From Sulfidibacter corallicola (GTDB lineage Bacteria > Acidobacteriota > Holophagae > Acanthopleuribacterales > Acanthopleuribacteraceae), in the NCBI RefSeq assembly GCF_017498545.1, contig NZ_CP071793.1:3658001-3722000 (forward strand): DNA of 64,000 bases, read 5' to 3'. The notes under the pieces are model-generated. The model was not told where the DNA came from, did not search any database, and was given only the letters and a program-made list of their open reading frames with translations. Position numbers and translations under genes: made by a program. Every line of letters begins with the position of its first letter. The first letter of the stretch is position 1. This document shows positions 18,001 to 25,929 of this stretch, in pieces.

Positions 18001-20333
18001 ATCAGGGCAACACCGCCAACCCCACCGAAACGACCCGATACGTCCATGACGGGCTGGGTCGAGTGGTTCAGCGATACGGCCGCCGCCAGAGCGAGGCAAA
18101 TGAATCCTTGTTGTCGGCCTTCACCTACGACCACCGCAATCGCTTGACCGAGGCGGTCCAGTATGCCGACAACGGGCTTTCAGTGACCTACTCCTACAAA
18201 TCGTTTGACGATGCCAACCGCCTGAAAGGCATGAGGATCACGCTGCCCCAACTGGACGGCGCCAATCTGGGCAACTTCGATGTGCCGTATGAAGCGCTTC
18301 CTGGCTCAAGAACCTACGAACTCGACATCGAATACGACGAAATCGGTCGCGAGCGCTGGTTCCAGCATCCCAACGGCGCCTTCGAATCCTACACCTACGA
18401 CTATTTCAGCGCGCCACGGGGCGTTTTCTACGGGTTTGGACCCAATCATCCCGAGGGACCGGCCTTCGAGCACCTCATCGATCACGCGCAGTACAACCCG
18501 TACAATGGTCAGTTGTTGGCGGCGCTCTGGGACCAAGGTGAATGTCAGTCAGGGAACTGCGCGCCGGCGCTTGCCCGAATGGCTGAGCCCGTAACCGACG
18601 AAGAACGCAGAAGGCCGCCGTTATCCGAAGACGAGCTGATCGACACGGAGGCGATCGAGGCGGCGGCGGAAGAAGCACGGGATTCGAGCCTGTCCCTGTT
18701 CAATTATTGGTGGCCGGACAGTTTGGGTCGATCGGCTTCCTGCCAGCTTCGCGGCAGCGTGGGCTATCTGTACCAGCGGCAATTCACCAGGTACAACGAG
18801 TGGGGCTACATCGCCTCATACACGCGAAACGACCGGCTTTTTCCCTCGGCGACAGAGATGCGCCACGAGTACACCGATCGGGGGCAGTTGCGATCGTTTG
18901 CCGTTGGGGATGAAGCCATTTCCTACCAATACGATACGGTGGGCAACCTGACCAGCCGCTCGTCGATGAGTTTCCACACCGGAACCGCGACGCTTGCGGT
19001 GGTCGGCCATTCGGCCCAGTACATCCAAGGAAACCGATTCCACCGGGACGGCGGATACGACTACGACCCGCAAGGCCGATTGGCCAACACTCCGAACCAC
19101 CAAGTTCGCTACAACCGCGACGGTCAGGTCTCGCAGATCCTGGCGAACCGTCGTATCGAAGACCGTGAAAGCTTGGGATCCGGGGCCCAGCTCTTCCTAT
19201 ACGACGCGTTCGGCGAGCGTGTCGTGGCCGTTCGCGAAGATTCGGAAACCGTGATCTACTCCATTCGCCACGCGGGCCGCATCATCACCGAAGAGGAGTT
19301 TGCGACGGATACGGTCGGCGACCTGACGGAGCGCCGTCAGTACATCACGTTGCAGGGCAAAGCCATTTACGTCGAAAAAAAACGTTTCGATGATGGGCAG
19401 CTTACGGCCAAGGAGAAGACCCACTTTTTCCGCGATCGTCTAGGTAACCCGGTCGTGACCTGGGACGGGGAAACCGACGAGTTCAAGACGTCTGCCTACG
19501 AGCCATACGGCCAGCCGCTCATCGAGGAGGCCCGCCACAAGGGAGCCCACGGTTTCACCGGGCACGACGAAGACCCTAATGGCCTTATCTATATGGGGGC
19601 CCGGTTCTATGATCCAGTAGCTGGTTGTTTCACCCAGCCGGATACTGCCCGCGATTTCAATCCGTATCTACCCAACAGTTACAACCTCTACAGCTACACG
19701 AATCAAAACCCGGCCAACGCTTTTGACCCCAATGGAAAAGCGGCCGAAACCGTCTGGGACGTGATTAACATTGGAATTGGTGTTGCTTCGTTCGTCGACA
19801 ACGTCCGTGAGGGCAATTGGGGAGCCGCGGCGCTTGATGCAGGCGGTGTTGCGGTTGACGTCCTGGCGGCGGCTGTTCCGGTACTGCCGGGTGGAGCTGG
19901 TGCAACCATCAAAGCTATGAGGTACGGTGATGACGCCGTAGCAGTGGCCACCACTTTGGTAACAAAGGGTGACGAGGTGGTAGATGGCGCGACAACCCTG
20001 GCGACCAAAAGTGAGGAAATTGCAAAAGCGACAGATGAAACCTATGAAATTCTTGATGGTGTCCGTCGCTCCAAGGCTGCCGACCTGACCAATCAAAAAA
20101 CCATAAAGGCAGAAATTTTCGATAAAAACGACCGCCTGGTTCGCTCTGATGATGTTCCGCTTGATAGGCTTAAGTCGCCAAAGGAAAAAATTGATCTCAG
20201 CAACGGACGATTCCAAGATACGATGAAACGGACAAAGGAAGGTAGGACACCGCCGCCCATCCAGGTTACTCCAGGCAACAAAGGAACACCAATTAAGGAA
20301 GTTGGATTTGAATTCAAGGGGGTTGTACAATGA
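15048..20333 (+). CDS. Secreted RHS/YD-repeat protein with variable C-terminal tail
   Basis: 1761 residues. The N-terminus has a positively charged region and a hydrophobic run (VFVGVVVGIFFFLSSSLSA) before ASDVG, a Sec signal peptide. The long body carries YD/RHS repeats (forms like YRYDGDGRLV, YEYNSRGLLEKRY, YDYDPQGRL) that fold into the hollow shell of RHS/polymorphic toxins. The RHS core ends with the hallmark GLIYMGARFYDPVAGCFTQP and YNLYSYTNQNPANAFDPNG at about residue 1560. The last ~200 residues form a different tail: a Gly/Ala-rich hydrophobic stretch, then a charged, more AT-rich segment (YEILDGVRRSKAADL to the end) that I do not recognise. In polymorphic toxins this position holds the toxin. 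The next gene overlaps by 4 nt and is the natural immunity candidate. A metabolic or adhesive YD protein is an alternative. Confidence 0.88.
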   Translation: MSSHTIQRHPQGGLSPRLVFVGVVVGIFFFLSSSLSASDVGAPDDTEPRNPALTEPQNGVAALSSDSDRLGVHTSAPFTTVNEFTGKLNIALDPIGVPGMFLQPLYKSPQEKYCDDESGFRLCPMNEAPAGQGLGYGWSSNFGYILARNAIFGNGAAPSSADWERVRFVDTAGNITPFGRDGVFQASPEDGGAGDACLPDGCTPVHADIHFIDSQLRRITRERTFDGTSLEGFSQNSYFLLDPNGQRTEYQAIRRVTQWNNTTAVKFLPVQIRLPNQRTINISYVGGIDPDGTLPDSGLIDRVTDSFGRSLQFHYADGQLERVTLESSQGSKLLRSFRYQSIQVGNQSFWVLHKVITPEGYETEFTTEDIGERVPYVTTMKLPTGGTVRYQYATQSFQHLEVDTSDCRAARDDGCEEYILRSRPFVRLSQMSFGGGRYTFDYHQWTASEERTNPQNEGRIDVTVTEHNGDVQYQRVTSYVNTPIFETYFQTWDQAHVVGRPRERTVTFGNSSYREAWTYTPPLNIGGHAGGDPVQVHALRQHSQLEDGVWLDTNYHYSWFDENGLNGQNFDQNFLQPMAVVRKARHGSHILRKNFEYTHRVVREFDEHTNVIEDLYAINLVTEERETFQRGTVVETVGRTTYAYENAIFPFVTEVRRWRNASESERDTFAYYQNGANRGLLLQETRGDATSPTSYHDFAFGVPTRIDHPEGVDTIRTIHADGSVANETVDGVTTTYRYDGDGRLVLVQQPDTADLITEHSRPGTSTPYMTSYYRLDAPGNNPSEMTFPIVTRTKAGYTIPVIFRQFDEWGRETREGISTLDQKTWYRDTTYTPLGMVSRKTSGLGGHWSYAFDAFGRPAHIYFTWTEANRILQDTTFDYRRTSDGGAVFSQSVTAYDSDDSLERIQETDFLGRTTMAATNGHNTFFRYAPHPQGLETTTLPYGESSLARTTVTTWLGQVLEETHPEISEQVRYEYNSRGLLEKRYQGNTANPTETTRYVHDGLGRVVQRYGRRQSEANESLLSAFTYDHRNRLTEAVQYADNGLSVTYSYKSFDDANRLKGMRITLPQLDGANLGNFDVPYEALPGSRTYELDIEYDEIGRERWFQHPNGAFESYTYDYFSAPRGVFYGFGPNHPEGPAFEHLIDHAQYNPYNGQLLAALWDQGECQSGNCAPALARMAEPVTDEERRRPPLSEDELIDTEAIEAAAEEARDSSLSLFNYWWPDSLGRSASCQLRGSVGYLYQRQFTRYNEWGYIASYTRNDRLFPSATEMRHEYTDRGQLRSFAVGDEAISYQYDTVGNLTSRSSMSFHTGTATLAVVGHSAQYIQGNRFHRDGGYDYDPQGRLANTPNHQVRYNRDGQVSQILANRRIEDRESLGSGAQLFLYDAFGERVVAVREDSETVIYSIRHAGRIITEEEFATDTVGDLTERRQYITLQGKAIYVEKKRFDDGQLTAKEKTHFFRDRLGNPVVTWDGETDEFKTSAYEPYGQPLIEEARHKGAHGFTGHDEDPNGLIYMGARFYDPVAGCFTQPDTARDFNPYLPNSYNLYSYTNQNPANAFDPNGKAAETVWDVINIGIGVASFVDNVREGNWGAAALDAGGVAVDVLAAAVPVLPGGAGATIKAMRYGDDAVAVATTLVTKGDEVVDGATTLATKSEEIAKATDETYEILDGVRRSKAADLTNQKTIKAEIFDKNDRLVRSDDVPLDRLKSPKEKIDLSNGRFQDTMKRTKEGRTPPPIQVTPGNKGTPIKEVGFEFKGVVQ

Positions 20334-20578
20334 TTTGTAAAGAAAAGCATCAGTCTGCGATTCGCGCCATCCATCGGCTATTAATCAAAGCTCGCTCGAA
20401 GGCTTACCAAAAAGACCACCATGATAGTATTGCTAAACTCCTTGATGATATTGAGTACTTACCCTCCTTGATGCTTGCACCCTCCGATGAGTCAGAAAGG
20501 TTTCAAAGCTACTTGAAAAACATCTCAGAAACTCATAATTGTCCAGGAATATTTGAAGAATTTGACACCGGAGATTGA
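20330..20578 (+). CDS. Small protein, candidate immunity partner of the RHS tail
   Basis: 82 residues, starting MICKEKHQSAIRAIHRLLIK. Its ATG overlaps the RHS stop as ATGA and is preceded by AAGGGGG 7 nt upstream, so translation is coupled. The protein is small, soluble, apparently all-helical and acidic at the C-terminus (IFEEFDTGD), with no signal peptide. Size, position and AT-richer composition than the RHS core fit an immunity protein that protects the producer from the RHS C-terminal domain. No family is recognised, so the function is inferred from context only. Confidence 0.65.
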   Translation: MICKEKHQSAIRAIHRLLIKARSKAYQKDHHDSIAKLLDDIEYLPSLMLAPSDESERFQSYLKNISETHNCPGIFEEFDTGD

Positions 20579-20609
20579 CAGGAGACTGAAAAATCTGTTT
20601 TACGGATAT

Positions 20610-20630
20610 CCAGGGCATTTGCCTGGTTTC
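20610..20630 (+). terminator. Weak hairpin after the RHS/immunity genes
   Basis: CCAGG and CCTGG arms enclose GCATTTG and are followed by TTTCTTAA. The short stem and imperfect U-tract make this a weak terminator candidate. Confidence 0.3.
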
Positions 20631-20658
20631 TTAATGGGTGGCCACTTGATCCGTTAGG

Positions 20659-20668
20659 TGTCCACCCC
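20659..20668 (+). repeat. Left arm of 10-bp inverted repeat flanking a DUF5655 gene
   Basis: TGTCCACCCC here is repeated in inverted form (GGGGTGGACA) at 21671-21680, on either side of the 20701-21621 gene. It may be a relic of mobile-element ends. The arms are short, so chance is possible. Confidence 0.35.
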
Positions 20669-20700
20669 TCTGTCTGTCCAGTATCAAATTCAATCTCAAA

Positions 20701-21621
20701 TTGTTTGGAATCCGAAACGACCAAACCGTCGAGTTACACGGCGAGTCAGCCAGGCTCGAAAAAGACCTGCGAGCTTACGTCGAACGAAACATGGAAACGT
20801 TGCTCGGCGTCCGGTTCCTGGCATCGGAATACGTGACCAGCAAAAACCATAGTGGCCGCATCGATTCATTGGGCCTGGACGAGAACCATTTTCCGGTGAT
20901 CGTTGAGTACAAGCGGAACAAAAACCATAGTGTCATCAACCAGGGTCTCTATTACCTCGACTGGCTCGTCGACCACCAGGCCGAATTCCAGCTTCTCGTC
21001 GCCGACCGTATTGGCGAGGAAGCTGCGAAGAATATTGACTGGTCAGGTGTCCGCCTCATTCTGATCGCAGAGGACTTCACCAAGTTTGATCGCTACGCGG
21101 TGAACCAAATTGACAGAACCATCGACCTGGTCCGATACAGCTATCACCGCGCCGAAGGGCAGGGTGGTCCTTTCTTGCTGCTCGACCTTATCAGCACGCA
21201 GACAGGAACGGTGCCGAAGAGCGGAGTCGAGGAGCCCACAAAAGAATCGGTGCCCACGGTTCGCGATGACACGCACCAATACCGCCTGAGCAAAGCAAGC
21301 CCTGAGTTGAAGGCGCTGTATGACGCAGTATGCGAATTTGCCGGCAGTCTCGGCGATGTTCAGATGAAGGAGTTGAAGCACAACGTTGCCTTCAAGAACA
21401 TCAAGAATTTTGTGAGCGTCCTGGTGTATCCGACCCAGGATCCCATGGTTCGTCTGTATGTGAAGCTGGATCCGAAAGAAATCGAGCTCGAAAGCGGCTT
21501 CACCGAGGACGTGAGTGGGAAAGGTCATTGGGGAACAGGTGACCTTGCCGTGTTCATTCGGAACTGGAACGACTTTGAAAACGCGAAGCCGTTGATCGAG
21601 CGAAGCTACCGGGAGAACTGA
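20701..21621 (+). CDS. Predicted PD-(D/E)XK nuclease-like protein with DUF5655 tail
   Basis: About 306 residues of the COG3586/DUF5655 type. The N-terminal half has GRIDSLGLD followed by PVIVEYKR, giving Asp55...Glu69-x-Lys71, a PD-(D/E)XK pattern as in NucS/RecB-like nuclease folds. The C-terminal ~110 residues (FKNIKNFVSVLVYPTQDPMV to the end) match the DUF5655 module often annotated as a predicted transport protein. The start is uncertain: TTG at 20701 lacks a clear Shine-Dalgarno, and family members usually begin with a few extra residues, so the 5' end may have been replaced by recombination. Flanking 10-bp inverted repeats and the RHS neighbour fit an accessory island. The cellular role is unknown; nucleic-acid processing or defence is conceivable. 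Confidence 0.75.
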   Translation: MFGIRNDQTVELHGESARLEKDLRAYVERNMETLLGVRFLASEYVTSKNHSGRIDSLGLDENHFPVIVEYKRNKNHSVINQGLYYLDWLVDHQAEFQLLVADRIGEEAAKNIDWSGVRLILIAEDFTKFDRYAVNQIDRTIDLVRYSYHRAEGQGGPFLLLDLISTQTGTVPKSGVEEPTKESVPTVRDDTHQYRLSKASPELKALYDAVCEFAGSLGDVQMKELKHNVAFKNIKNFVSVLVYPTQDPMVRLYVKLDPKEIELESGFTEDVSGKGHWGTGDLAVFIRNWNDFENAKPLIERSYREN

Positions 21622-22140
21622 TAGACCGGGAGGTTCTGATCAGACCAGGGCCTCCCAAGCCATTCTGTCTGGGGTGGACAGAAAACAACAAAGTTGACAT
21701 ACCGCTTGTTTTAAACGAATTATCAATCCAACATGTGTTCTATTCAGGAAAGCACAGCGGGACCAGAGATGGCTTCAATCTCCAATTCTGTCCGCGCACC
21801 ACACGCTTGGACAGAAAACGAGAAAAGTGGATTGCCGCCTTGGTCCTCGTCGCTACTCAGGGTTAAGAGCCCGAGAACGAATTCTGTCCAATCTCTCGCT
21901 CTTCAGACAGAAACTGATAAAGACGACTTTTTGTCGATTTTGTCGCCGATCACGGCTTTATCGGCTCTTAACCCGGAGAAAGTCTCGGCGCAGATAAAAC
22001 CGATAAAACTGGCCGAGAGCGCCCTTTCTGCCGAAGACACAGCCCGCCGAGACCGCCGCATCTTTATCGGGCCGCCTCGTCGGCAGCCGATCCATCTAAA
22101 ACGTCCAGCGGTAAGTGGCCCAAAACCAGAGGTCTAAAAA
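21622..22140. other. Gene-poor block with inverted repeats
   Basis: An open frame of 134 codons (21733-22137) lacks a Shine-Dalgarno, recognisable motifs or normal composition and is not called. The block contains several copies of TCTGTCC or its complement GGACAGA (near 21664, 21675, 21788, 21810 and 21885) and a 12-bp inverted repeat, GGGTTAAGAGCC at 21860-21871 against GGCTCTTAACCC at 21963-21974. It may be decayed mobile DNA or an unrecognised structured RNA. Confidence 0.4.
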
Positions 22141-22142
22141 GC

Positions 22143-22175
22143 AAAAAGCCCGTGAGCGTTAGCTCCGGGCTTTTG
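22143..22175 (-). terminator. Strong bidirectional terminator after tRNA-fMet
   Basis: AAAAGCCCG and CGGGCTTTT pair around an inner GAGC-GTTA-GCTC hairpin. U-runs follow on both strands. It sits about 35 nt past the 3' end of the minus-strand tRNA. Confidence 0.8.
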
Positions 22176-22211
22176 TGTACCGCGTTGGGTTGCTTTGCTA
22201 TGTGGGAGAGT

Positions 22212-22288
<77 letters not shown>

Positions 22289-22301
22289 TCAACAGGAGCG
22301 A

Positions 22302-22330
22302 ATTCTATTACGACCACGATTCACTGTCAA
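22302..22330 (-). promoter_or_regulatory. Sigma70-type promoter of tRNA-fMet
   Basis: On the minus strand: TTGACA (22325-22330), a 17-nt spacer and TAGAAT (22302-22307). Transcription would start about 7 nt before the mature 5' end. This is nearly consensus. Confidence 0.8.
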
Positions 22331-22414
22331 GCCTAGGATCGGAAAAAAAGCCAAAAAAGATCCTTGAACTCGCTTGAGCCCTGAAAAGGAGGTGAAATCT
22401 CTTGTTGTATTCCT

Positions 22415-22443
22415 TAATTAGAAACCGGGTAGGTGATTGTCAA
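22415..22443 (-). promoter_or_regulatory. Second possible upstream promoter for tRNA-fMet
   Basis: TTGACA (22438-22443), a 17-nt spacer and TAATTA (22415-22420) on the minus strand. It would add a leader of about 120 nt, so it is secondary to the proximal promoter. Confidence 0.4.
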
Positions 22444-22548
22444 GTCGCGAGCGAAAAAAAGTGCCACATTCTTGGCGAAGGGTGACTTGCAGCGGTATGG
22501 GACCCGCGGGGATCCCCCTGCTTCGGCCGCTCGACGGCAGGCGACGAT

Positions 22549-23487
22549 CTACTCCGTCGCCCCCACGGGATTAGCCACACAGAAGGCCATTCGCTCGGTG
22601 TTGTAGGCCAGGCCGATGCGGCCGTCGGGCGTCATGACCACGAGACCGCCGAACCCACCCGTTCGACCGACGAGGCGGGCCACCGCTCGCTCTGCCGCCT
22701 CTCCCGGCTCGAGCTCGTGCAACAGCGACAGGGCCTCCATCGCCATCGCCGAACGCAGGATCGACTCGCCCCAGCCCGTGCACATTACGGCACCGCGCTG
22801 GTTGTCCGCGTAGAAACCGACACCCGCGAGCGCGGCATCGCCCACCCTACCGACCGCCTTGTTGGGGATGCCGCCGGTGGAATTGCCCACCGCGAGGTTG
22901 CCGTCCCCATCCAGGGCGATGGCGCCCACGGTATCGCAGGGCAGGTCGGGATCGACACCCGAATGCTCGGTCCAGATCCGGCTGCCGCCGCGAGCGCGCC
23001 CCGACTGAAAGGCCTCGTGCCGGTCCCGCTCGCGAGCCAAAATGTGGGTCTCCGGATCGACCTCCTCGAAACCGGCGCGCCAGGCCAGCCGATGGGCTCC
23101 CTCACCCGTGAACAGGCAATGCTCGCTGGTTTCCAGGACGTGGCGCGCCAGTTCGATGGGATGGCGAATTCGGGAGACACCCAATACGGCACCGGTTCCC
23201 AGATGGCGACCTTCCATCAACCCCGCGTCCAACTCCACCAGGCCGTCTTCGTTCAGAAAGGAACCACGCCCGGCATCGAAAGTGGGATCGGTCTCCAAAT
23301 AACGAATCACGGTACACACGGTTTCGACCGCCCCGGCTCCCTTCCCGAGCATGTCCATGCCCAGATGCCACGCCTTTTCGCAGCCCAGCCGATGGGCCGG
23401 CCAAAGATCGTCCGGTATGTCCCAGGCGCCGCCGTGAACCGCCAGTCGAATCGGCGTCACCGAGCCGTTTTCTGTCGTGGCACTCAT
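22549..23487 (-). CDS. Isoaspartyl peptidase / type 2 L-asparaginase
   Basis: Ntn-hydrolase of about 312 residues that removes isoaspartyl residues from dipeptides and hydrolyses asparagine. The protein begins near IRLAVHGGAWDIP, the family signature. Self-cleavage should occur before Thr186 in PCDTVGAIALDGDGN, which becomes the nucleophile; GNSTGGIPNK (201-210) and GTGW-like glycine-rich sequence near the end complete the active site. Length is normal. The start is uncertain: ATG at 23487 (MSATTENG) follows GGGGGG closely, and an in-frame ATG at 23502 is an alternative. It has no signal peptide, so it is cytosolic. It is minus-strand, between tRNA-fMet and an unknown gene, with no obvious operon partner. 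Confidence 0.93.
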   Translation of the reverse strand: MSATTENGSVTPIRLAVHGGAWDIPDDLWPAHRLGCEKAWHLGMDMLGKGAGAVETVCTVIRYLETDPTFDAGRGSFLNEDGLVELDAGLMEGRHLGTGAVLGVSRIRHPIELARHVLETSEHCLFTGEGAHRLAWRAGFEEVDPETHILARERDRHEAFQSGRARGGSRIWTEHSGVDPDLPCDTVGAIALDGDGNLAVGNSTGGIPNKAVGRVGDAALAGVGFYADNQRGAVMCTGWGESILRSAMAMEALSLLHELEPGEAAERAVARLVGRTGGFGGLVVMTPDGRIGLAYNTERMAFCVANPVGATE

Positions 23488-23637
23488 ACACCCCCCATGC
23501 ACCGATCACGACGTCCAATTTGTTTCATCCACTCATGTCACCCTCGCCATCGCAAGGGCGCGATGCAACCCGTCCGCCGTCACCGCCCCCCCGAATCGGC
23601 AGCCGGCACCAGGGACACCTCGATACCGACGGCGTGC

Positions 23638-24090
23638 TCAGTTCTTGACGTAGAGCACGTGATCCAAATTGACGATGATCTTCTCATCGTCGCAGTACAT
23701 CGGCAGGAACGTCTCGTTCTGATTGAAAAAATCGGAGACCCGTCGTTGGTCCGGCGGCAGATTGGGATAGACCACACCGGAAAGCGACTCACCGTTATCC
23801 AGAAACAACTCCACCTCTTGGGGCTCCAGCATCAGCTCGCTCACGAGTTGCTCGGCATCGTTTTCGGAGCTCCGCAGGCTCACCAGCTCGGACTTGTTGA
23901 AGAGGATGAACTCCTCGTCGTCCTTGAGAAACGAAAAAAACCGTTTGTCCTGATTGAGCAAATCCTCGAGCCGCGGCTTCATGGTGTAGGAATAGATATC
24001 TTCACTGATAAACACCGCCCCTTGCATTTCACCTTGCTGGGCGATGGTGATCACGACCTGAACTTTGGTGGTAGGTACCTGATACTGCAT
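23638..24090 (-). CDS. Unknown 150-aa protein built from two similar modules
   Basis: The start is ATG at 24090 (MQYQVPTTKVQ) with GGAGG 7 nt upstream; the frame stays open further out but has no ribosome site. Two halves share a layout: G-x-V-x(n)-R-x2-D-x2-NQ-x3-F, then an acidic turn, then an Asn-containing strand. The first half is GAVFISEDI, RLEDLLNQDKRFFSFL and ILFNKSELVSL. The second is GVVYPNLPP, RRVSDFFNQNETFLPMY and IIVNLDHVLYVKN. This implies an internal duplication of a small beta-rich module. No enzyme motif, signal peptide or TM segment is seen. It is divergent from the pilT operon, so a link to motility is possible but unproven. Confidence 0.7.
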   Translation of the reverse strand: MQYQVPTTKVQVVITIAQQGEMQGAVFISEDIYSYTMKPRLEDLLNQDKRFFSFLKDDEEFILFNKSELVSLRSSENDAEQLVSELMLEPQEVELFLDNGESLSGVVYPNLPPDQRRVSDFFNQNETFLPMYCDDEKIIVNLDHVLYVKN

Positions 24091-24834
24091 GCTGGTTCCT
24101 CCGTCAGCGGCAAAACCGGGGAATGAATCGGCAACCCAAGACCATGGACCACGCACGACGCGGGAATCGGCATCGCCCAACGAACACGAGAGAAATGAAG
24201 CGAGCCCCAAGCCGGAGAAGTAGTTCGAATGTACGGGGCAGCGCCCCTGGAATAGCGGGTTTTCCCATTCATTATAGGGCATTTTTGTCGTGGTTCGGCC
24301 AAGGTTTCCGCGATCTCGGGTGCCGAACCCGGCGGGATCGCATTCGCGAGGGCCGATTCGGCGACCGGTTCCCCCGCGAATCTTCGCACCGAATTCCCCG
24401 TCGGTCGTATGCCGCCCGGCGACCGGCAGGGCAACGACTTCCACGAACGGGCGAGGTTTTGGCCGGTGGACGGACCCCTTTTAAGCCATTGTCAGTCACC
24501 TACCCCATGGTTATAATGAGCCAATATCCGTCCAGAATTTTTAGTCGGCAATCCGTGGACACCGGTTCCACGCGACATTGCCTTTCCAGCACCAGTCAGG
24601 ACCATTGCATGGAATCATTCGTCCCTCCGATGCGTGTCCCCTCGGTCGCGCGCGGCTCTTCGTTGCAAACTGACGACTTCCGACCCATTCCCGCTCGTGC
24701 GACGTCGCCAGCGAGCCTCGATCCGCTGGAGGTCCATCGCCTCATCCACACTCAACCCCCCAACCGACAGTCCCGCTCGCTTTCTTTTCCAACTGTCATC
24801 AAGAACACCAGCATGACCAAGGGGTGAGGCGCTC
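24091..24834. other. Long divergent intergenic region before pilT
   Basis: No gene is supported over ~740 nt. It contains a near-consensus promoter toward pilT (24489-24517), leaving a leader of about 310 nt. An ATTATA at 24271-24276 could be the -10 of the minus-strand gene, but its -35 is poor. Confidence 0.5.
24489..24517 (+). promoter_or_regulatory. Sigma70-type promoter of the pilT operon
   Basis: TTGTCA (24489-24494), a 17-nt spacer and TATAAT (24512-24517). The predicted start is near 24524, giving an unusually long 5' leader of about 310 nt. Confidence 0.65.
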
Positions 24835-25917
24835 ATGGCAAAAATCGACGGATTCTTTCGGCTCATGGTTTCGGAGGGCGGCAGCGACCTGCACATGGCC
24901 ACCGGCAACAAACCCAGGATTCGTGTCAGCGGCGAGCTGCGCGAAATCGAGTACCACGAGTTGAGCCAGGATGAATTGCAGACCCTGCTCTACGAGATCT
25001 GCCCCGAAGAGAAACAGAAGCTCTTCGAGGAAACGGGCGACTTGGATTTTGCCTACGAAATCCCGGGCGTGGCCCGGTTCCGCTGCAATTATTTCATGCA
25101 GAAAAGCGGCGTCACCGGCGTTTTCCGACAGATCCCCAGCGAAATCTTGACCGCGGAACAACTGAGCCTGCCACCCATCTGCCTGCGATTCGCGATGCTG
25201 AACAAGGGGATGGTCCTGGTGACGGGACCGACCGGCTCGGGCAAGTCGACCACCCTCGCCGCCATCCTGGATTACGCCAACAAAAACCGAACCGACCACA
25301 TCCTCACCCTGGAAGATCCGATCGAGTTCGTACACCAGAGCCGATCCTGCCTGGTCAACCACCGCGAAATCGGAACCCATTCGAAATCGTTTTCCACCGC
25401 CCTGCGGGGCGCCCTGCGTGAGGACCCGGACATCATTCTGGTCGGCGAGATGCGCGATCTGGAAACCATTGAGTTGGCCATCGAGGCCGCCGCGACCGGC
25501 CACCTGGTCTTCGGCACCCTACACACCATGAGCGCGATGAAAACGGTCGACCGGATCGTAGAGGTGTTCCCGGCCAACCAGCAGGAACGAATACGGGTCA
25601 CCCTGGCCGACGTCCTCAAGGGCGTCATCGCCCAGAACCTGTTCAAACGCGTCGACAAACCCGGTCGCTGCGCCGCCTTGGAAATCCTGGTCGTCAACAA
25701 CGCCGCTTCCGCCGTCATTCGCCAAAACAAGACCCACCAGTTGCTCAGCGTCATGCAGACCTCCACGAAATCCGGCATGCAAACCCTGGACGACGCCATT
25801 CAGAAGCTTCTCGACAAGGGCTACATCAGCATCGAGGAAGCGTTCGAAAAGTGCATCAACAAGGAACGGTTTGCACCGCTGCTGAAAGAGCCGCCCGACG
25901 AGTTGGCGATGGGCTGA
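24835..25917 (+). CDS. pilT: Type IV pilus retraction ATPase PilT
   Basis: Hexameric secretion-type ATPase that powers pilus retraction and twitching motility at the inner-membrane base. 360 residues, family-typical. The N-terminal PAS-like domain (GGSDLHMATGNKPRIRVSG) is followed by Walker A GPTGSGKST (131-139), Asp box (LTLEDPIEFVH), Walker B region (IILVGEMRD, about 200-208) and His box (TGHLVFGTLH, 221-230). The usual AIRNLIRE motif is present as the variant AVIRQNKTHQL. GTGAGG lies 5 nt upstream of the ATG. It is the first gene of a tight run with the PilU-like gene (12-nt gap) and two further genes. No pilin or assembly genes are in the window. Confidence 0.95.
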   Translation: MAKIDGFFRLMVSEGGSDLHMATGNKPRIRVSGELREIEYHELSQDELQTLLYEICPEEKQKLFEETGDLDFAYEIPGVARFRCNYFMQKSGVTGVFRQIPSEILTAEQLSLPPICLRFAMLNKGMVLVTGPTGSGKSTTLAAILDYANKNRTDHILTLEDPIEFVHQSRSCLVNHREIGTHSKSFSTALRGALREDPDIILVGEMRDLETIELAIEAAATGHLVFGTLHTMSAMKTVDRIVEVFPANQQERIRVTLADVLKGVIAQNLFKRVDKPGRCAALEILVVNNAASAVIRQNKTHQLLSVMQTSTKSGMQTLDDAIQKLLDKGYISIEEAFEKCINKERFAPLLKEPPDELAMG

Positions 25918-25929
25918 GGGAGCGCGCCC

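Noticed and set aside
21733..22137. 134-codon open frame beyond the DUF5655 gene
   Set aside because: No Shine-Dalgarno, no recognisable motif, and it overlaps the repeat-rich noncoding block.
22717..24126. 469-codon plus-strand open frame opposite the isoaspartyl peptidase
   Set aside because: Runs antisense through the peptidase and the next gene without motifs.
24123..24827. 234-codon open frame upstream of pilT
   Set aside because: Contains the near-consensus pilT promoter and reads as low-complexity Arg/Pro/Ser sequence.
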